This document shows, piece after piece, positions 8,714 to 17,702 of a DNA stretch of 64,000 nucleotides. The first letter of the stretch is position 1. Each line of letters starts with the position of its first letter. A program made the position numbers and the translations under genes. The notes below the pieces were generated by a model. It made no database searches. It saw only the letters and a program-made list of their open reading frames with translations, and had not been told where the DNA came from. Source of the stretch: Streptomyces poonensis (lineage in GTDB: Bacteria; Actinomycetota; Actinomycetes; Streptomycetales; Streptomycetaceae). The stretch spans positions 199,489 through 263,488 of the forward strand of contig NZ_BMVW01000012.1 in the NCBI RefSeq assembly GCF_014650915.1, in the 5' to 3' direction.

Positions 8714-9042
8714 GCGGCTACAGCAGCTGGACCGAGGTGAAGCGGCGCCTGCGCGAAGCGCACCCCGGGACCTCCGACGCACAGTGGGAGGCCCGCAGGC
8801 AAGCGGCGCGGACTTCCACCGAGGCGTACGTACTCGGGTCTCATCTGCGTGAAATCCGTGAGGAGCAAGGTCTCACCCAGGCCCAGGTCGCGGCGTCTGT
8901 CGGCATCTCCCAGGCCCGGGTGTCCCAGATCGAGAGGGGCGAGATCTCCGACCTCGAGACGGTGCGTACGTATGCCGCGGTGCTTGGAGCTCGTATCACG
9001 GTGTCGATTGAGTACGGGGACCGGGCCGACGGAGCCGCTTAG
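8710..9042 (+). CDS. XRE-family antitoxin (HigA-like)
   Basis: A 110-residue protein with a Cro/C1 helix-turn-helix around residues 45-100: 'LREIREEQGLTQAQVAASVGI' (read in two parts) followed by 'SQARVSQIERGEI'. It is translationally coupled to the toxin gene through a 4-base overlap. It probably neutralises the toxin and represses the shared promoter. Confidence 0.82.
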   Translation: MSGYSSWTEVKRRLREAHPGTSDAQWEARRQAARTSTEAYVLGSHLREIREEQGLTQAQVAASVGISQARVSQIERGEISDLETVRTYAAVLGARITVSIEYGDRADGAA

Positions 9043-9423
9043 GTTCTGTCCGGCGGATCACTGCCGGAGAGCCGCGTCGCCGAGACCAGCCCCTCGTCCT
9101 GACGCCACCGGCACCCTCCGTCGACGATGTCGTTGCTCGGCTTGCTGCGGCACCTCGCCGAGGTGTGACGCGACTGGCGCGACTGGATCGCCGTTCGGGA
9201 GCTGCTGGTGCACCGGATCGAGGAGTACGCCCGTCACCGCGGGCACGCAGACCTGTTGCGCGAGTGCGTCGACGGAAGGGAGGCCGGTGAAGAGAGCCGG
9301 CCGCCACGCCCGTTCCCCTGCTCAGGCGCGCACGGTCTGAGCCCCGCATCAACCGATCGGCTGATGCGCCCTCGAGCGCGATGGCCGATGTGCCCGCCCC
9401 GTCCCTGACGGGAAGCTCGGGGC
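9043..9423. other. non-coding gap with gene debris
   Basis: 380 bases without a convincing gene. The part right after higA, with GTCCGGCGGATCA at about 9051-9063, resembles ends of Streptomyces IS5-type elements as I remember them (uncertain). A frame from about 9168 reads 'RDWRDWIAVRELLVHRIEEY' and on to about 9340, with no good start or ribosome site, and looks like the tail of a lost gene. This is the right edge of the accessory insertion. Confidence 0.4.
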
Positions 9424-10329
9424 ATGTCGGTCATCGAAGTCAGTGAACTGCGCAAGTCGTACGGGGGGCGGGCCGTCGTCGACGGGGTCTCCTTCGCCGT
9501 CGAGGAGGGGGAGATCTTCGGCATCCTCGGGCCGAACGGCGCCGGGAAGACCACCACCGTCGAGTGCGTCGAGGGGCTGCGCGTCCCCGACGCGGGCCGC
9601 GTCCGGGTCGCCGGGCTCGACCCCGTCGCCGACCACGAGGCAGTGACCCGCGTCCTCGGCGCGCAGCTGCAGGAGAGCGAGATACAGCCGAAGCTCACCG
9701 TGCGCGAGACGCTCGAGCTGTACGCCGCCTTCTACCCGAACCCCGCCGACTGGCGTCCGCTGGCCGAGCGCCTGAACCTGTCCGGCAAGCTCGGCACACG
9801 TTTCGCCAGGCTCAGCGGCGGCCAGAAGCAGCGCCTGTTCATCGCGCTGGCCCTGATCGGCAACCCGAGGGTCGTCGTGCTCGACGAGCTGACCACCGGG
9901 CTCGACCCGCGCGCCCGCCGGGACACCTGGGAGCTCATCGAGGACGTACGGGCGGGCGGGGTCACCGTGCTGCTGGTCACCCACTTCATGGAGGAGGCCC
10001 AGCGGCTGTGCGACCGGATCGCGGTGATCGACCGCGGGCGTGTCGCCGCGCTGGACACCCCGGCCGGGCTGATCCGCCGCTCGGCGGGCGCCACCGTCAT
10101 CAGCTTCACCTCGTCCGCACCGCTCGACGACAGTGAGCTGGCCGCACTGCCCGGCGTGACGTCCGTCGAGCACAAGGACGGGCGGATCACCCTCGCCGGG
10201 ACGGACGAGACCGTCAACGCCGTCATCACGCTGCTCGCCCGCAGCCGCGTCACGGCCCATCAGCTCCGCGTCACCGACGCCACGTTGGACGACGCCTTCC
10301 TCGACCTCACCGCCGGAGCCGCCCGATGA
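9424..10329 (+). CDS. ABC transporter ATP-binding protein (drug/antibiotic exporter type)
   Basis: A 301-residue cytoplasmic ATPase of the ABC-2/DrrA class. Walker A GPNGAGKTTT is near residue 38, signature LSGGQKQR near 135, Walker B VVVLDEL, and an H-loop 'VTHFMEEAQR'. A C-terminal regulatory extension follows. Its stop overlaps the permease ATG (ATGA). With the next three genes it forms a self-contained unit: exporter, sensor kinase and response regulator. Confidence 0.93.
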   Translation: MSVIEVSELRKSYGGRAVVDGVSFAVEEGEIFGILGPNGAGKTTTVECVEGLRVPDAGRVRVAGLDPVADHEAVTRVLGAQLQESEIQPKLTVRETLELYAAFYPNPADWRPLAERLNLSGKLGTRFARLSGGQKQRLFIALALIGNPRVVVLDELTTGLDPRARRDTWELIEDVRAGGVTVLLVTHFMEEAQRLCDRIAVIDRGRVAALDTPAGLIRRSAGATVISFTSSAPLDDSELAALPGVTSVEHKDGRITLAGTDETVNAVITLLARSRVTAHQLRVTDATLDDAFLDLTAGAAR

Positions 10330-11096
10330 GCACCGTCATCACCGCCACCCGGTCCGCGACAGCCACCACCGCCGTCCTGAAGACCGAGGCCCGCCTCTTC
10401 GGCCGGGAGCCCGGCTCCCTCTTCTGGGTGCTGGTGTTCCCGACCCTGTTGCTGGGGGTCCTCGGCGCCATCCCGTCCTTCCGCGAGGCACAGGACTCGC
10501 TCGACGGCCTGCGGACCATCGACCTGTACGTTCCGGTGACCGTGCTGCTCGGCATGATCGTGGCCGGAATCCAGGCCATGCCCCCGGTCGTCACCGGCTA
10601 CCGCGAGCGCGGCATCCTGCGCCGGATGTCCACGACGCCGGTACGCCCCTCCGCGCTGCTCTCCGCGCAGATGGTGCTGCACGGCGCGGCCGCTCTCGTC
10701 TCCGTGCTGCTCTCGCTCGCCGTGGGCCGGCTGGTCCACGACGTGCCCCTGCCGCGCCAGGTGTTCGGTTACGTCCTCGCCCTGCTGCTCGCCGTCGCCG
10801 TGGCCCTGGCGCTGGGTGCCCTGCTCTCGGCACTGTCCCGCACCCAGAAGATCGCGACCGCGGCCGGGTCGGCCGTCCTCTTCCCGATGATGTTCACCGC
10901 GGGTGTCTGGCTGCCCGTGCAGGCCATGCCGGACGTCCTGGCCCGGATCGTGGAGGTCACCCCGTTCGGCGCCGCCGCACAGGCCCTGTCGGAGGCCACG
11001 GCCGGTGACTGGCCCGCCTGGTCCCACCTGGGCGTGCTCACCCTGTGGACCGTCGTGCTGACGGGGGCGGCCGTGCGCTGGTTCCGCTGGCAGTGA
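10326..11096 (+). CDS. ABC-2 type transporter permease
   Basis: A 256-residue membrane subunit with six predicted helices and the ABC-2 family block 'GYRERGILRRMSTTPVRP' near residue 90. It pairs with the preceding ATPase as an exporter; the substrate is unknown but such pairs typically extrude hydrophobic drugs or peptides. Confidence 0.92.
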   Translation: MSTVITATRSATATTAVLKTEARLFGREPGSLFWVLVFPTLLLGVLGAIPSFREAQDSLDGLRTIDLYVPVTVLLGMIVAGIQAMPPVVTGYRERGILRRMSTTPVRPSALLSAQMVLHGAAALVSVLLSLAVGRLVHDVPLPRQVFGYVLALLLAVAVALALGALLSALSRTQKIATAAGSAVLFPMMFTAGVWLPVQAMPDVLARIVEVTPFGAAAQALSEATAGDWPAWSHLGVLTLWTVVLTGAAVRWFRWQ

Positions 11097-11136
11097 GCGG
11101 TCCGTCCGGGGCGGAACGCGAAGGGAGGGGGCGGCC

Positions 11137-12396
11137 GTGCAGACTGGGTGCGTGAAGGACGAGTGGCAGGTGGAGCAGCGCTGGGCCGTGTTCGACCGCT
11201 GGGGACCGTACGGCCTGCTGGGGACCGGGCTGGTCGTCTCCGCCGTCACGGCCGGCGAGTTGGACATGACCGGGGCCGACTGGGCTGCCACCGCGGTTCT
11301 GGTCCCGGCCGCCCTGGCCCTGCAGCTCGGCTGGGAGCGCAGGGAGCAGCGCCCGTCCGCGGCGGGTGCCTGGTACTTCTTCGCGCGCTGGGCGCTCGCG
11401 TTCGGCCTCACCTGGATCAACCCGTTCTTCGGCTTCTACGCCATCCTCGGCTACTTCACCGCGGACCGGTTGCTGCCGCCGCGCCTGGTGAAGCCGGGAC
11501 TGGTCGCCACCGCGGTCCTCATGGCCGGCTCGAACGTCGGCGGTCTGCATCAGCTGCGCTCCTGGGGCTCGTGGGCGGTGTTCGCGGCCCTGTTGTGCGT
11601 GCACATCGGCCTGGTCGGCGTCTTCTCCCACCTGGCCGAGAAAGAGCAGGCGCAGGCCCGTGCCCGGGCCGCCACCATCACCGAACTGGAGCGCACCAAC
11701 GCCGCGTTGCAGCAGGCCCTCGACGAGAACGCCGCCCTGCACACCCAGCTCCTCGTCCAGGCACGGGAAGCGGGCATCGCCGACGAGCGGCGCCGGCTCG
11801 CCGCCGAGATCCACGACACCATCGCCCAGGGTCTGACCGGCATCATCGCCCAGCTCCAGGTCGTGGCGGGCACGGCCGACCCGGACGCCGCCCGCGTCCA
11901 CGTGGACCGCGCGGCGGAACTGGCCCGGCACAGCCTGGGCGAGGCCCGCCGCTCCGTGCACAACCTCGCGCCGGTCGCCCTGGAACACGACGGACTGCCC
12001 GAGGCGCTGAAGAAGACGGTCGCCGAGTGGGGCGAACGGACCGGAGTGCGCGCCGACTTCACGCTCACCGGCACGGCGGAGCACCTGCACGACGAGGTCT
12101 CGGCGACGCTCCTGCGCATCGTCCAGGAGGCCCTGTCGAACGCCGCGCGCCACGCGGACGCCTCCCGCCTCGGCGTGACCCTGAGCTTCATGGACGACGA
12201 GGTCACCCTGGACGTGCGCGACGACGGCCGGGGCTTCGACCCCCTCGCCCTCCCGCCGCGCACCGGCACCGGCGGCTTCGGCCTCGACGGCATGCGCGCC
12301 CGCGCCGAACGTATCGCCGGTTCGCTCACCGTGGAGTCCGAACCGGGCTTCGGGACGGCCGTGTCGGCCCGCGTACCCTTGGTCCACCATGACTGA
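11137..12396 (+). CDS. NarL-type sensor histidine kinase
   Basis: A 419-residue membrane kinase. Residues about 20-165 hold several transmembrane segments with almost no extracellular domain, suggesting intramembrane sensing of membrane stress or the exporter's substrate. A coiled coil leads to a HisKA_3 domain with the phospho-acceptor in 'AAEIHDTIAQGL' (His near residue 228). The ATPase domain has 'EALSNAARHA' and 'VRDDGRGFDP'. GTG at 11137 follows AAGGGAGGGG by 6 bases. The last 8 bases overlap the response regulator gene. Confidence 0.92.
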   Translation: MQTGCVKDEWQVEQRWAVFDRWGPYGLLGTGLVVSAVTAGELDMTGADWAATAVLVPAALALQLGWERREQRPSAAGAWYFFARWALAFGLTWINPFFGFYAILGYFTADRLLPPRLVKPGLVATAVLMAGSNVGGLHQLRSWGSWAVFAALLCVHIGLVGVFSHLAEKEQAQARARAATITELERTNAALQQALDENAALHTQLLVQAREAGIADERRRLAAEIHDTIAQGLTGIIAQLQVVAGTADPDAARVHVDRAAELARHSLGEARRSVHNLAPVALEHDGLPEALKKTVAEWGERTGVRADFTLTGTAEHLHDEVSATLLRIVQEALSNAARHADASRLGVTLSFMDDEVTLDVRDDGRGFDPLALPPRTGTGGFGLDGMRARAERIAGSLTVESEPGFGTAVSARVPLVHHD

Positions 12397-13048
12397 TCAT
12401 GATCACGCCACCGTCTCCCTGCTGATCGTCGACGACCATCCCGTCGTACGGGACGGCCTGCGGGGCATGTTCGAGTCGGAGCCCGGTTTCACGGTCCTCG
12501 GGGAGGCGCCGAACGGCGTGGCGGCCGTGGCCCTCGCCGCCTCCCTCGACCCGGACGTGATCCTGATGGACCTGCGGATGCCCGGTGGTGGCGGGGTCGA
12601 CGCCATCACCGAGCTGACCCGGCGCGGCGCCCGCGCGAAGGTGCTCGTCCTCACGACGTACGACACGGACTCCGACACCCTCCCCGCGATCGAGGCGGGG
12701 GCGACGGGCTATCTGCTGAAGGACGCCCCGCGCGACGAATTGTTCGCGGGGGTGCGCGCGGCGGCGGAAGGCCGTACGGTCCTGTCCCCGGCCGTGGCCT
12801 CCCGCCTGGTCTCGGCGGTCCGGGCACCCCGTTCGTCCGGTCCCGGCAGCGAGGTCCTCTCCGCCCGCGAGCGGGAGGTCCTCGTTCTGGTGGCCCGGGG
12901 CACCTCCAACCGCGAGATCGCCCGTGAGCTGTTCATCAGCGAGGCCACGGTCAAGACCCATCTGACCCACCTGTACGCCAAACTCGGCGTCAACGACCGC
13001 GCGGCGGCGGTGGCGACGGCGTACGAGCGGGGGATCCTCGGCGGCTGA
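12389..13048 (+). CDS. NarL/LuxR-family response regulator
   Basis: A 219-residue protein with a receiver domain ('LLIVDDHPVVRDGL', phospho-acceptor Asp in 'DVILMDLRMPG', 'LVLTTYDTD', 'GYLLKDAP') and a C-terminal LuxR helix-turn-helix ('LSAREREVLVLVARGTSNRE'). Translation is coupled to the kinase gene. It probably activates the adjacent exporter when phosphorylated. Confidence 0.93.
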   Translation: MTDHDHATVSLLIVDDHPVVRDGLRGMFESEPGFTVLGEAPNGVAAVALAASLDPDVILMDLRMPGGGGVDAITELTRRGARAKVLVLTTYDTDSDTLPAIEAGATGYLLKDAPRDELFAGVRAAAEGRTVLSPAVASRLVSAVRAPRSSGPGSEVLSAREREVLVLVARGTSNREIARELFISEATVKTHLTHLYAKLGVNDRAAAVATAYERGILGG

Positions 13049-13098
13049 ACGTCTCCGCCGCCACGGCTCCCGCGCTACGCTCCCGCTCGGCTCCCGCG

Positions 13099-13914
13099 CT
13101 ATGGCTTCCGCGCCACCGCCCCGTACATCGCGATGTCCTCGTCCCGGACGTTCCGCTCGCCGGTGCCGTCCGGGCGCCACTTGTGGACCTGGACGATGCC
13201 CGGTTCCACGAGGTCGAGGCCCTCGAAGAACTCCCCGGCCTCGGCGCGGGTGCGCAGCCGCATGGGCATGTCGCGGGCCGCGTACTCGCGGGCGACCCGG
13301 CCCACCTCCTCCGGCGCGAAGTCGGCGGTGCCGACGGACATCGCCAGGTAACTGCCCGCAGGGAGCGGTTCCAGCAGCCGGCGGACGATGCCCACCGCGT
13401 CGTCCTCGTCCAGCACGAAGTGGACGATGGCGATGACCGTGAGGGCGACCGGACGGGACAGGTCCAGGGTGTCGCGGAACTCGGGGGAGTCCAGGATGGC
13501 CGCCGGGTCGAGCATGTCCGCCTCGACGTACGCCGTCCTCCCCTCGGGCGTGCTCGACAGCAGGCCCTGGGACAGGGTGAGCACGATGGGGTCGTTGTCC
13601 ACGTAGACGACCCGGGAACCGGGGGCCACCGACTGTGCTATCTCGTGGAGGTTGGGGGAGGTGGGGATGCCCGTGCCGATGTCCAGGAACTGGCGTATCC
13701 CGGCCTCCGCGGCCAGCCAGCGCACCGCTCTGTTCATGAAGTCGCGGTTGGCGCGCATGTGCACCGGCAGGGCCGGCCACTCGCGCGCCATGGCGTCGCC
13801 CGCCTCCTGGTCGGCGGGGTAGTAGTCCTTGCCGCCGATGATGTAGTCGTAGATGCGCGCCGAGTGTGCGTGCTCGGTGTCGATCCGGTCGGCCGGCCAT
13901 CCGTTGTCGGGCAC
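13099..13914 (-). CDS. SAM-dependent methyltransferase (DUF574 / Methyltransf_19 type)
   Basis: A 271-residue protein of a family expanded in Streptomyces, recognised by 'HSARIYDYIIGGKDYYPAD' near the N terminus and a SAM-binding 'FLDIGTGIPTSPN' loop. GTG at 13914 is chosen because AGGCAGGA lies 5 bases before it; GTG at 13971 overlaps the upstream regulator's stop by 4 bases and would add 19 residues. The target molecule is unknown. The gene is downstream of an XRE/DUF5753 regulator and converges on the response regulator gene. Confidence 0.85.
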   Translation of the reverse strand: MPDNGWPADRIDTEHAHSARIYDYIIGGKDYYPADQEAGDAMAREWPALPVHMRANRDFMNRAVRWLAAEAGIRQFLDIGTGIPTSPNLHEIAQSVAPGSRVVYVDNDPIVLTLSQGLLSSTPEGRTAYVEADMLDPAAILDSPEFRDTLDLSRPVALTVIAIVHFVLDEDDAVGIVRRLLEPLPAGSYLAMSVGTADFAPEEVGRVAREYAARDMPMRLRTRAEAGEFFEGLDLVEPGIVQVHKWRPDGTGERNVRDEDIAMYGAVARKP

Positions 13915-13967
13915 CGCTGTCCTGCCTTTCGTGGAGTGCTTGAAGTACTTGGAGTACTCGGCGTGCG

Positions 13968-14843
13968 TCACAGGTCCTTCCGGAGCGCGCGGAGGACGTC
14001 CTCGGTCCGCCGCGCGGGTGCCGCCTGGGCGCTGAGCCGGTCCAGGGCCTCGCGGTGGGCCATGACCTCGTCCGCCCGGTCGAGGTAGACGGCCCCCGTC
14101 AGGCCGCCGCGGTAGACGATGTCGGGCAGCTCGGGCGCCCGGAACCGGAAGAGGTGGAACGCGCCGGACCGCAGCGCCGGGTGCGGTCCGTTCCCGAACG
14201 GCATGACCTGCACGGTCACGTGCGGCAGCCGGCTGACCTCGATCAGGTGGTCCACCTGGGCCCGCATCACCTCGGAGCCCCCGACCGGCCAGCGCAGCAC
14301 GGTCTCGTCCAGGACCACCCACAGGCGGGGCGGTGCCGGGCGGGAGAGCAGTTCCTGACGCCGCATGCGCAGCGCCACCCCGCGCTCCGTCGTCTCCGTC
14401 GGCGCGTGCGGATTGCCGGCGCTCAGCTGCGCGCGGGCGTACGCCTCGGTCTGCAGCAGCCCGGGCACGAACTGCGCCTCGTACGCGCGGATGTGCAGAG
14501 CCGCCTGCTCCAGGCTGAGATACGCGGCGAACCACTCCGGCAGGACGTCCCGGTAGGCGTGCCACCAGCCGCGCTTGTTGGCCTCGCGGACCGACTCCAG
14601 GAACGTGTCGATCTCCTGCCGGTCGCCGACGCCGTAGACCTGGAGCAGTTTCTCGACGTCGGCCAGCCGCAGCCGGGCCACCTTGGCGGACTCCATCCGC
14701 CGGATCGTGGAGTGGCTCACGCCGATCGCCGCGCCCGCCTCCTCGTACGTCAGACCGGCCCGGCCGCGCATCCCTTCCAGCTGTCTGCCGAGGATCATGC
14801 GCAGCACGGAGGGGGCACCGCCCCAGTCGGTCTCCGTGGTCAC
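13968..14843 (-). CDS. XRE-family transcriptional regulator with DUF5753 domain
   Basis: A 291-residue regulator. An N-terminal Cro/C1 helix-turn-helix (residues about 14-75, 'AGLTYEEAGAAIGVSHSTIR') is followed by a DUF5753 domain ('PEWFAAYLSLEQAALHIRAY', 'FVPGLLQTEAYARA'). GTG at 14843 follows GGGGAGGA by 7 bases; longer versions are unlikely. Such proteins (WhiJ/BldB network type) often act with small DUF397 partners; none is adjacent here. The partner genes are the methyltransferase and, divergently, an RsbW-like ATPase. Confidence 0.88.
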   Translation of the reverse strand: MTTETDWGGAPSVLRMILGRQLEGMRGRAGLTYEEAGAAIGVSHSTIRRMESAKVARLRLADVEKLLQVYGVGDRQEIDTFLESVREANKRGWWHAYRDVLPEWFAAYLSLEQAALHIRAYEAQFVPGLLQTEAYARAQLSAGNPHAPTETTERGVALRMRRQELLSRPAPPRLWVVLDETVLRWPVGGSEVMRAQVDHLIEVSRLPHVTVQVMPFGNGPHPALRSGAFHLFRFRAPELPDIVYRGGLTGAVYLDRADEVMAHREALDRLSAQAAPARRTEDVLRALRKDL

Positions 14844-15197
14844 GCCACTCCTCCCCTCACGCTCGCACGCCGGGTGACGGGAGCAGAGTCTGTCACGATC
14901 AACCGCTGAGCGGAGTGGACCGCAGTTGACCGAAGGCAGCATGCATCCGACGCTTTGCAATTTTCAACTTGCCGGTTGCGAGCCGTTGTTGGCAGGTGCC
15001 AGAGTGGTCGTACCGCCCCCGTCCGGTGAACGAAGAGGCCGACCAGCCCCGTTGGGGGAGACGGGGTTGCTGCGCGTTGCCCCGCGCAGCGAGCCGCCGC
15101 AGTGCCGCGGTGGCCGTACGGCGCTCTCGTGCCCGTGCCGGAGGGGACGGCACCGGCACCACCGCCCGTGGTGCGAGCTGACGAAAGGCGAACGGCG
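14844..15197. promoter_or_regulatory. divergent promoter region with GCAA/TTGC dyad
   Basis: 354 bases between the XRE regulator and the RsbW-like ATPase. An AT-rich core at about 14950-15000 contains GCAA-N8-TTGC (14957-14972) and nearby TTGCGAG and TTGTTGGC sequences. It lies where the XRE protein would be expected to bind both promoters. Nothing coding was seen. Confidence 0.4.
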
Positions 15198-16211
15198 ATG
15201 GCTCCGCCCTCCCTCCCCCAGCCGGCCGGCCGACCGGCCGGACGACCCCGGCCGTCGCCGACCGGCCGTCCGCAGGAGACCGGGCCGCTGCCGGAGACCG
15301 AGCCGCTCCAGGCGACGACCTCGCCGCTGTCGGCCGTACCGGCGCAGGCTTCCGGCATCCGCCTGCCGGCCCAACGCCGTCCCGCCCACGCGGACGGGCC
15401 CCGGGAACCCCACAGGACCGAGGCGTTCGACCTGCCCGCCACACCCACGTCGGTGGCGGCGGCCCGCAGGACCGTGCGCGCGGCGCTCGCCGGGTGGGCC
15501 GTCGACGAGGACACGAGCGACAACGCCGTCCTCGTCGTCTCCGAGCTCGTCACCAATGTGCTGACCCACACCTCCAGCGCCCGGATCGTGTGCCGGCTGC
15601 GCACCGAGGGCGGGCGGCTCCGCATCGAGGTCGAGGACCAGAACCGCGGCGGCACGCTTCCCCGGCGGCGGCAGCCCGCGTCCGACGACCAGAACGGGCG
15701 CGGGCTGATGCTGGTCGGCGCGCTGAGCCACGACTGGGGAGTGAGGGACACCGCCTGCGGCTCGGGGCGCGTCGTCTGGGCCGAACTGCTCCTCGACGGT
15801 CAGGACGACCAGCGGAACCCGGCGCAGCAGCCGTCGCCCGTCGCGCACTCGTCGTTGCCCGTCGTCCGTCCGTCGGCGGCGGTCGTCCGGTCCGCGCGGA
15901 CGGCCGCGCTGCCCGTGAGAGCGGCCGAGACGCCGTCGCGGGAGGTCGCGTTGTGGGCCGGAGCGGCCCAACTGCCCCCGTGGGAGACGGCGTCACCGCT
16001 GAGACCGGCCGTGCCACCGCTGAGACCGGCCGCGCAGACGGCGGGACCGGCCACGTCAGCGGCGAGAGCGGCCGAACCGCCCGCGCGCGGTGCCGCGTTC
16101 TCCTCCGGACCCGCCGATCCGCCGTCGTACGCCACCGGCTCCCACCCTGTCCGGCCCATCCCCCACTCGGCCGAAGGACCACTGCCCCATGGACCTGCCT
16201 TACACCCCTGA
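15198..16211 (+). CDS. RsbW-like ATP-binding protein with long disordered tails
   Basis: A 337-residue protein with a central HATPase_c_2 domain (roughly residues 75-200): N box 'SELVTNVLTH', G1 'VEDQNRGG' and G2 'NGRGLMLVGAL'. The family includes anti-sigma-factor kinases and stand-alone regulators, widely expanded in Streptomyces. Unusually, both flanks are long Pro/Ala-rich low-complexity sequence; the C-terminal about 130 residues include imperfect 'LRPA' repeats. ATG at 15198 is preferred to upstream starts (AAAGG upstream). The 3' end overlaps the next gene by 23 bases. Confidence 0.78.
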   Translation: MAPPSLPQPAGRPAGRPRPSPTGRPQETGPLPETEPLQATTSPLSAVPAQASGIRLPAQRRPAHADGPREPHRTEAFDLPATPTSVAAARRTVRAALAGWAVDEDTSDNAVLVVSELVTNVLTHTSSARIVCRLRTEGGRLRIEVEDQNRGGTLPRRRQPASDDQNGRGLMLVGALSHDWGVRDTACGSGRVVWAELLLDGQDDQRNPAQQPSPVAHSSLPVVRPSAAVVRSARTAALPVRAAETPSREVALWAGAAQLPPWETASPLRPAVPPLRPAAQTAGPATSAARAAEPPARGAAFSSGPADPPSYATGSHPVRPIPHSAEGPLPHGPALHP

Positions 16212-16677
16212 TCCACGACCGTACGTCCCGCCCGCCGCCCCCACGGACCCCCACGTCCTGGCCCTGCCCGCGGAACTGCCCGCCCAGCTCGGGTACGACG
16301 CGGTGGGCACCCCGCGGGAGCACGGGGAGCGCATCCTGCGCTGCCTGCCCCGGGTCGGCTGTGTCTTCGCCGACGACGAGCGATGGTGGTGGATCGTGCC
16401 GTCCGGCTCCCACATCGGCGTCATCTGGCCGGCCGGCGTCCACTACGCCGTGGGAGCCCGCGTGGACGCGGCCGGCACGGACACCACCTGCCCGCTCGAA
16501 CCCTCCTGGACGCGCACCCGGCCGTCACCCCGGCCCGGCGGACCCCGGCCCGACGGCCCCCGTCTGATCCACAGACCCGACGACGGCTCCCCCTACACAC
16601 CCCCCATCCCCCTGTACTTCCTCACCTGCCGGCTGACCGGCAACCCCCCGCTCTGGTCGCTCGAACGCGCCGGATGA
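16189..16677 (+). CDS. hypothetical protein
   Basis: A 162-residue soluble protein with a conserved-looking core ('ILRCLPRVGCVFADDERWWW', then 'IVPSGSHIGVIWPAGVHYAV') and a Pro-rich tail. It overlaps the end of the RsbW-like gene by 23 bases, with GAAGGA about 10 bases before the ATG, so the two are likely co-translated. No family is recognised with certainty. The pairing with an anti-sigma-type ATPase suggests a regulatory partner. Confidence 0.7.
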   Translation: MDLPYTPDPRPYVPPAAPTDPHVLALPAELPAQLGYDAVGTPREHGERILRCLPRVGCVFADDERWWWIVPSGSHIGVIWPAGVHYAVGARVDAAGTDTTCPLEPSWTRTRPSPRPGGPRPDGPRLIHRPDDGSPYTPPIPLYFLTCRLTGNPPLWSLERAG

Positions 16678-16736
16678 GCCCGCGGACCGTACGCTGGGGC
16701 CCGGCCGGAGCGGACGACGACAGGGGGACGGAGACG

Positions 16737-17690
16737 GTGAACGCCCACGAGGTGACACAGGAGCAGGCGGAGACGGGGACGGAGACGCCGACCGGGATCG
16801 ACGTGCTCGTCCTCGGCGGATCCGGTGTCGACACGATCGTGTACGTGCCCGAACTGCCGCTGCCCTTCGCCGACAGCCACCACGTGCCGGCGATCGAGAG
16901 CCGCGCCGGGCAGACCGGTGACTTCGTGGCCGTCGGGCTGCACGCGCTGGGACTGCGCACCCACCACCTCGACCTGATCGGCGACGACCACGAGGGCGAC
17001 CTGGTCCGTGCGCTGCACCGGGAGCGCGGCATCCCGCTCACCGAGGTGCCCTCGCCCGCCGGCACGAAGCGCGCGGTGAACCTGGTCGGGCCGGACGGGC
17101 GGCGGCTGTCGCTGTACGACAGCACACGCGCGCGGAACGCCGACCGGCTGCCGCCGGACACCGTGCGGACCCTCGCCGCGGCCGCCCGCCATGTGCACGT
17201 CTCCCTCACCCAGCCGTGCGCCCACGCCCTGCCGCTGCTGCGGGAGACGGGGGTGACGATCTCGACCGACCTGCACGACTGGGACGGCGTGAACCCGTAC
17301 CACGAGCCCTTCGCCCTGGCGGCCGACGTCGTGTTCGTGTCGGCCGCCGCACTCACGGAGCCCGAGAAGACCGCGCGGCGGATCGCCGAGCAGGGCCGGG
17401 CCCAGGTGGTCGTCGTCACGGCCGGTGCCGACGGGGCGTACCAGCTCGTCGACGGAGAACTCCGTCATGTCCCGGCCGCCGTGCCGCCCGGCCCCGTCGT
17501 CGACTCCAACGGCGCCGGGGACGCGTTCGCGGCGGGGTACCTGTTCGGGCGGCTCTCCGGCGAGGGGCCGGAGCGGTGCGGGCTGTACGGGGCGATCGCG
17601 GGCGCGCACGCGTGCACCGTGCCGGCGACGGTCACGCATCCCGTCGGACGGGACGAACTCCTCGCGCGCGCCGCACGATCGGCGGCCTGA
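16737..17690 (+). CDS. PfkB-family carbohydrate/nucleoside kinase
   Basis: A 317-residue kinase of the ribokinase/PfkB family. It shows 'VLVLGGSGVDTIVYVPELPL' near the N terminus, a 'GQTGDFVAVGLHALGL' substrate block and the C-terminal ATP/anion-hole signature 'DSNGAGDAFAAGYLFG' with catalytic Asp. The GTG start is preceded by a GGGGGACGGAG region. It phosphorylates a sugar or nucleoside that cannot be specified. It converges on the conservon operon. Confidence 0.87.
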   Translation: MNAHEVTQEQAETGTETPTGIDVLVLGGSGVDTIVYVPELPLPFADSHHVPAIESRAGQTGDFVAVGLHALGLRTHHLDLIGDDHEGDLVRALHRERGIPLTEVPSPAGTKRAVNLVGPDGRRLSLYDSTRARNADRLPPDTVRTLAAAARHVHVSLTQPCAHALPLLRETGVTISTDLHDWDGVNPYHEPFALAADVVFVSAAALTEPEKTARRIAEQGRAQVVVVTAGADGAYQLVDGELRHVPAAVPPGPVVDSNGAGDAFAAGYLFGRLSGEGPERCGLYGAIAGAHACTVPATVTHPVGRDELLARAARSAA

Positions 17691-17702
17691 GACCCGTGGG
17701 CG

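Noticed and set aside
9208..9408. 66-codon frame as a real gene
   Set aside because: It begins in the middle of an open stretch with no ribosome site and its second half is arbitrary; treated as debris.
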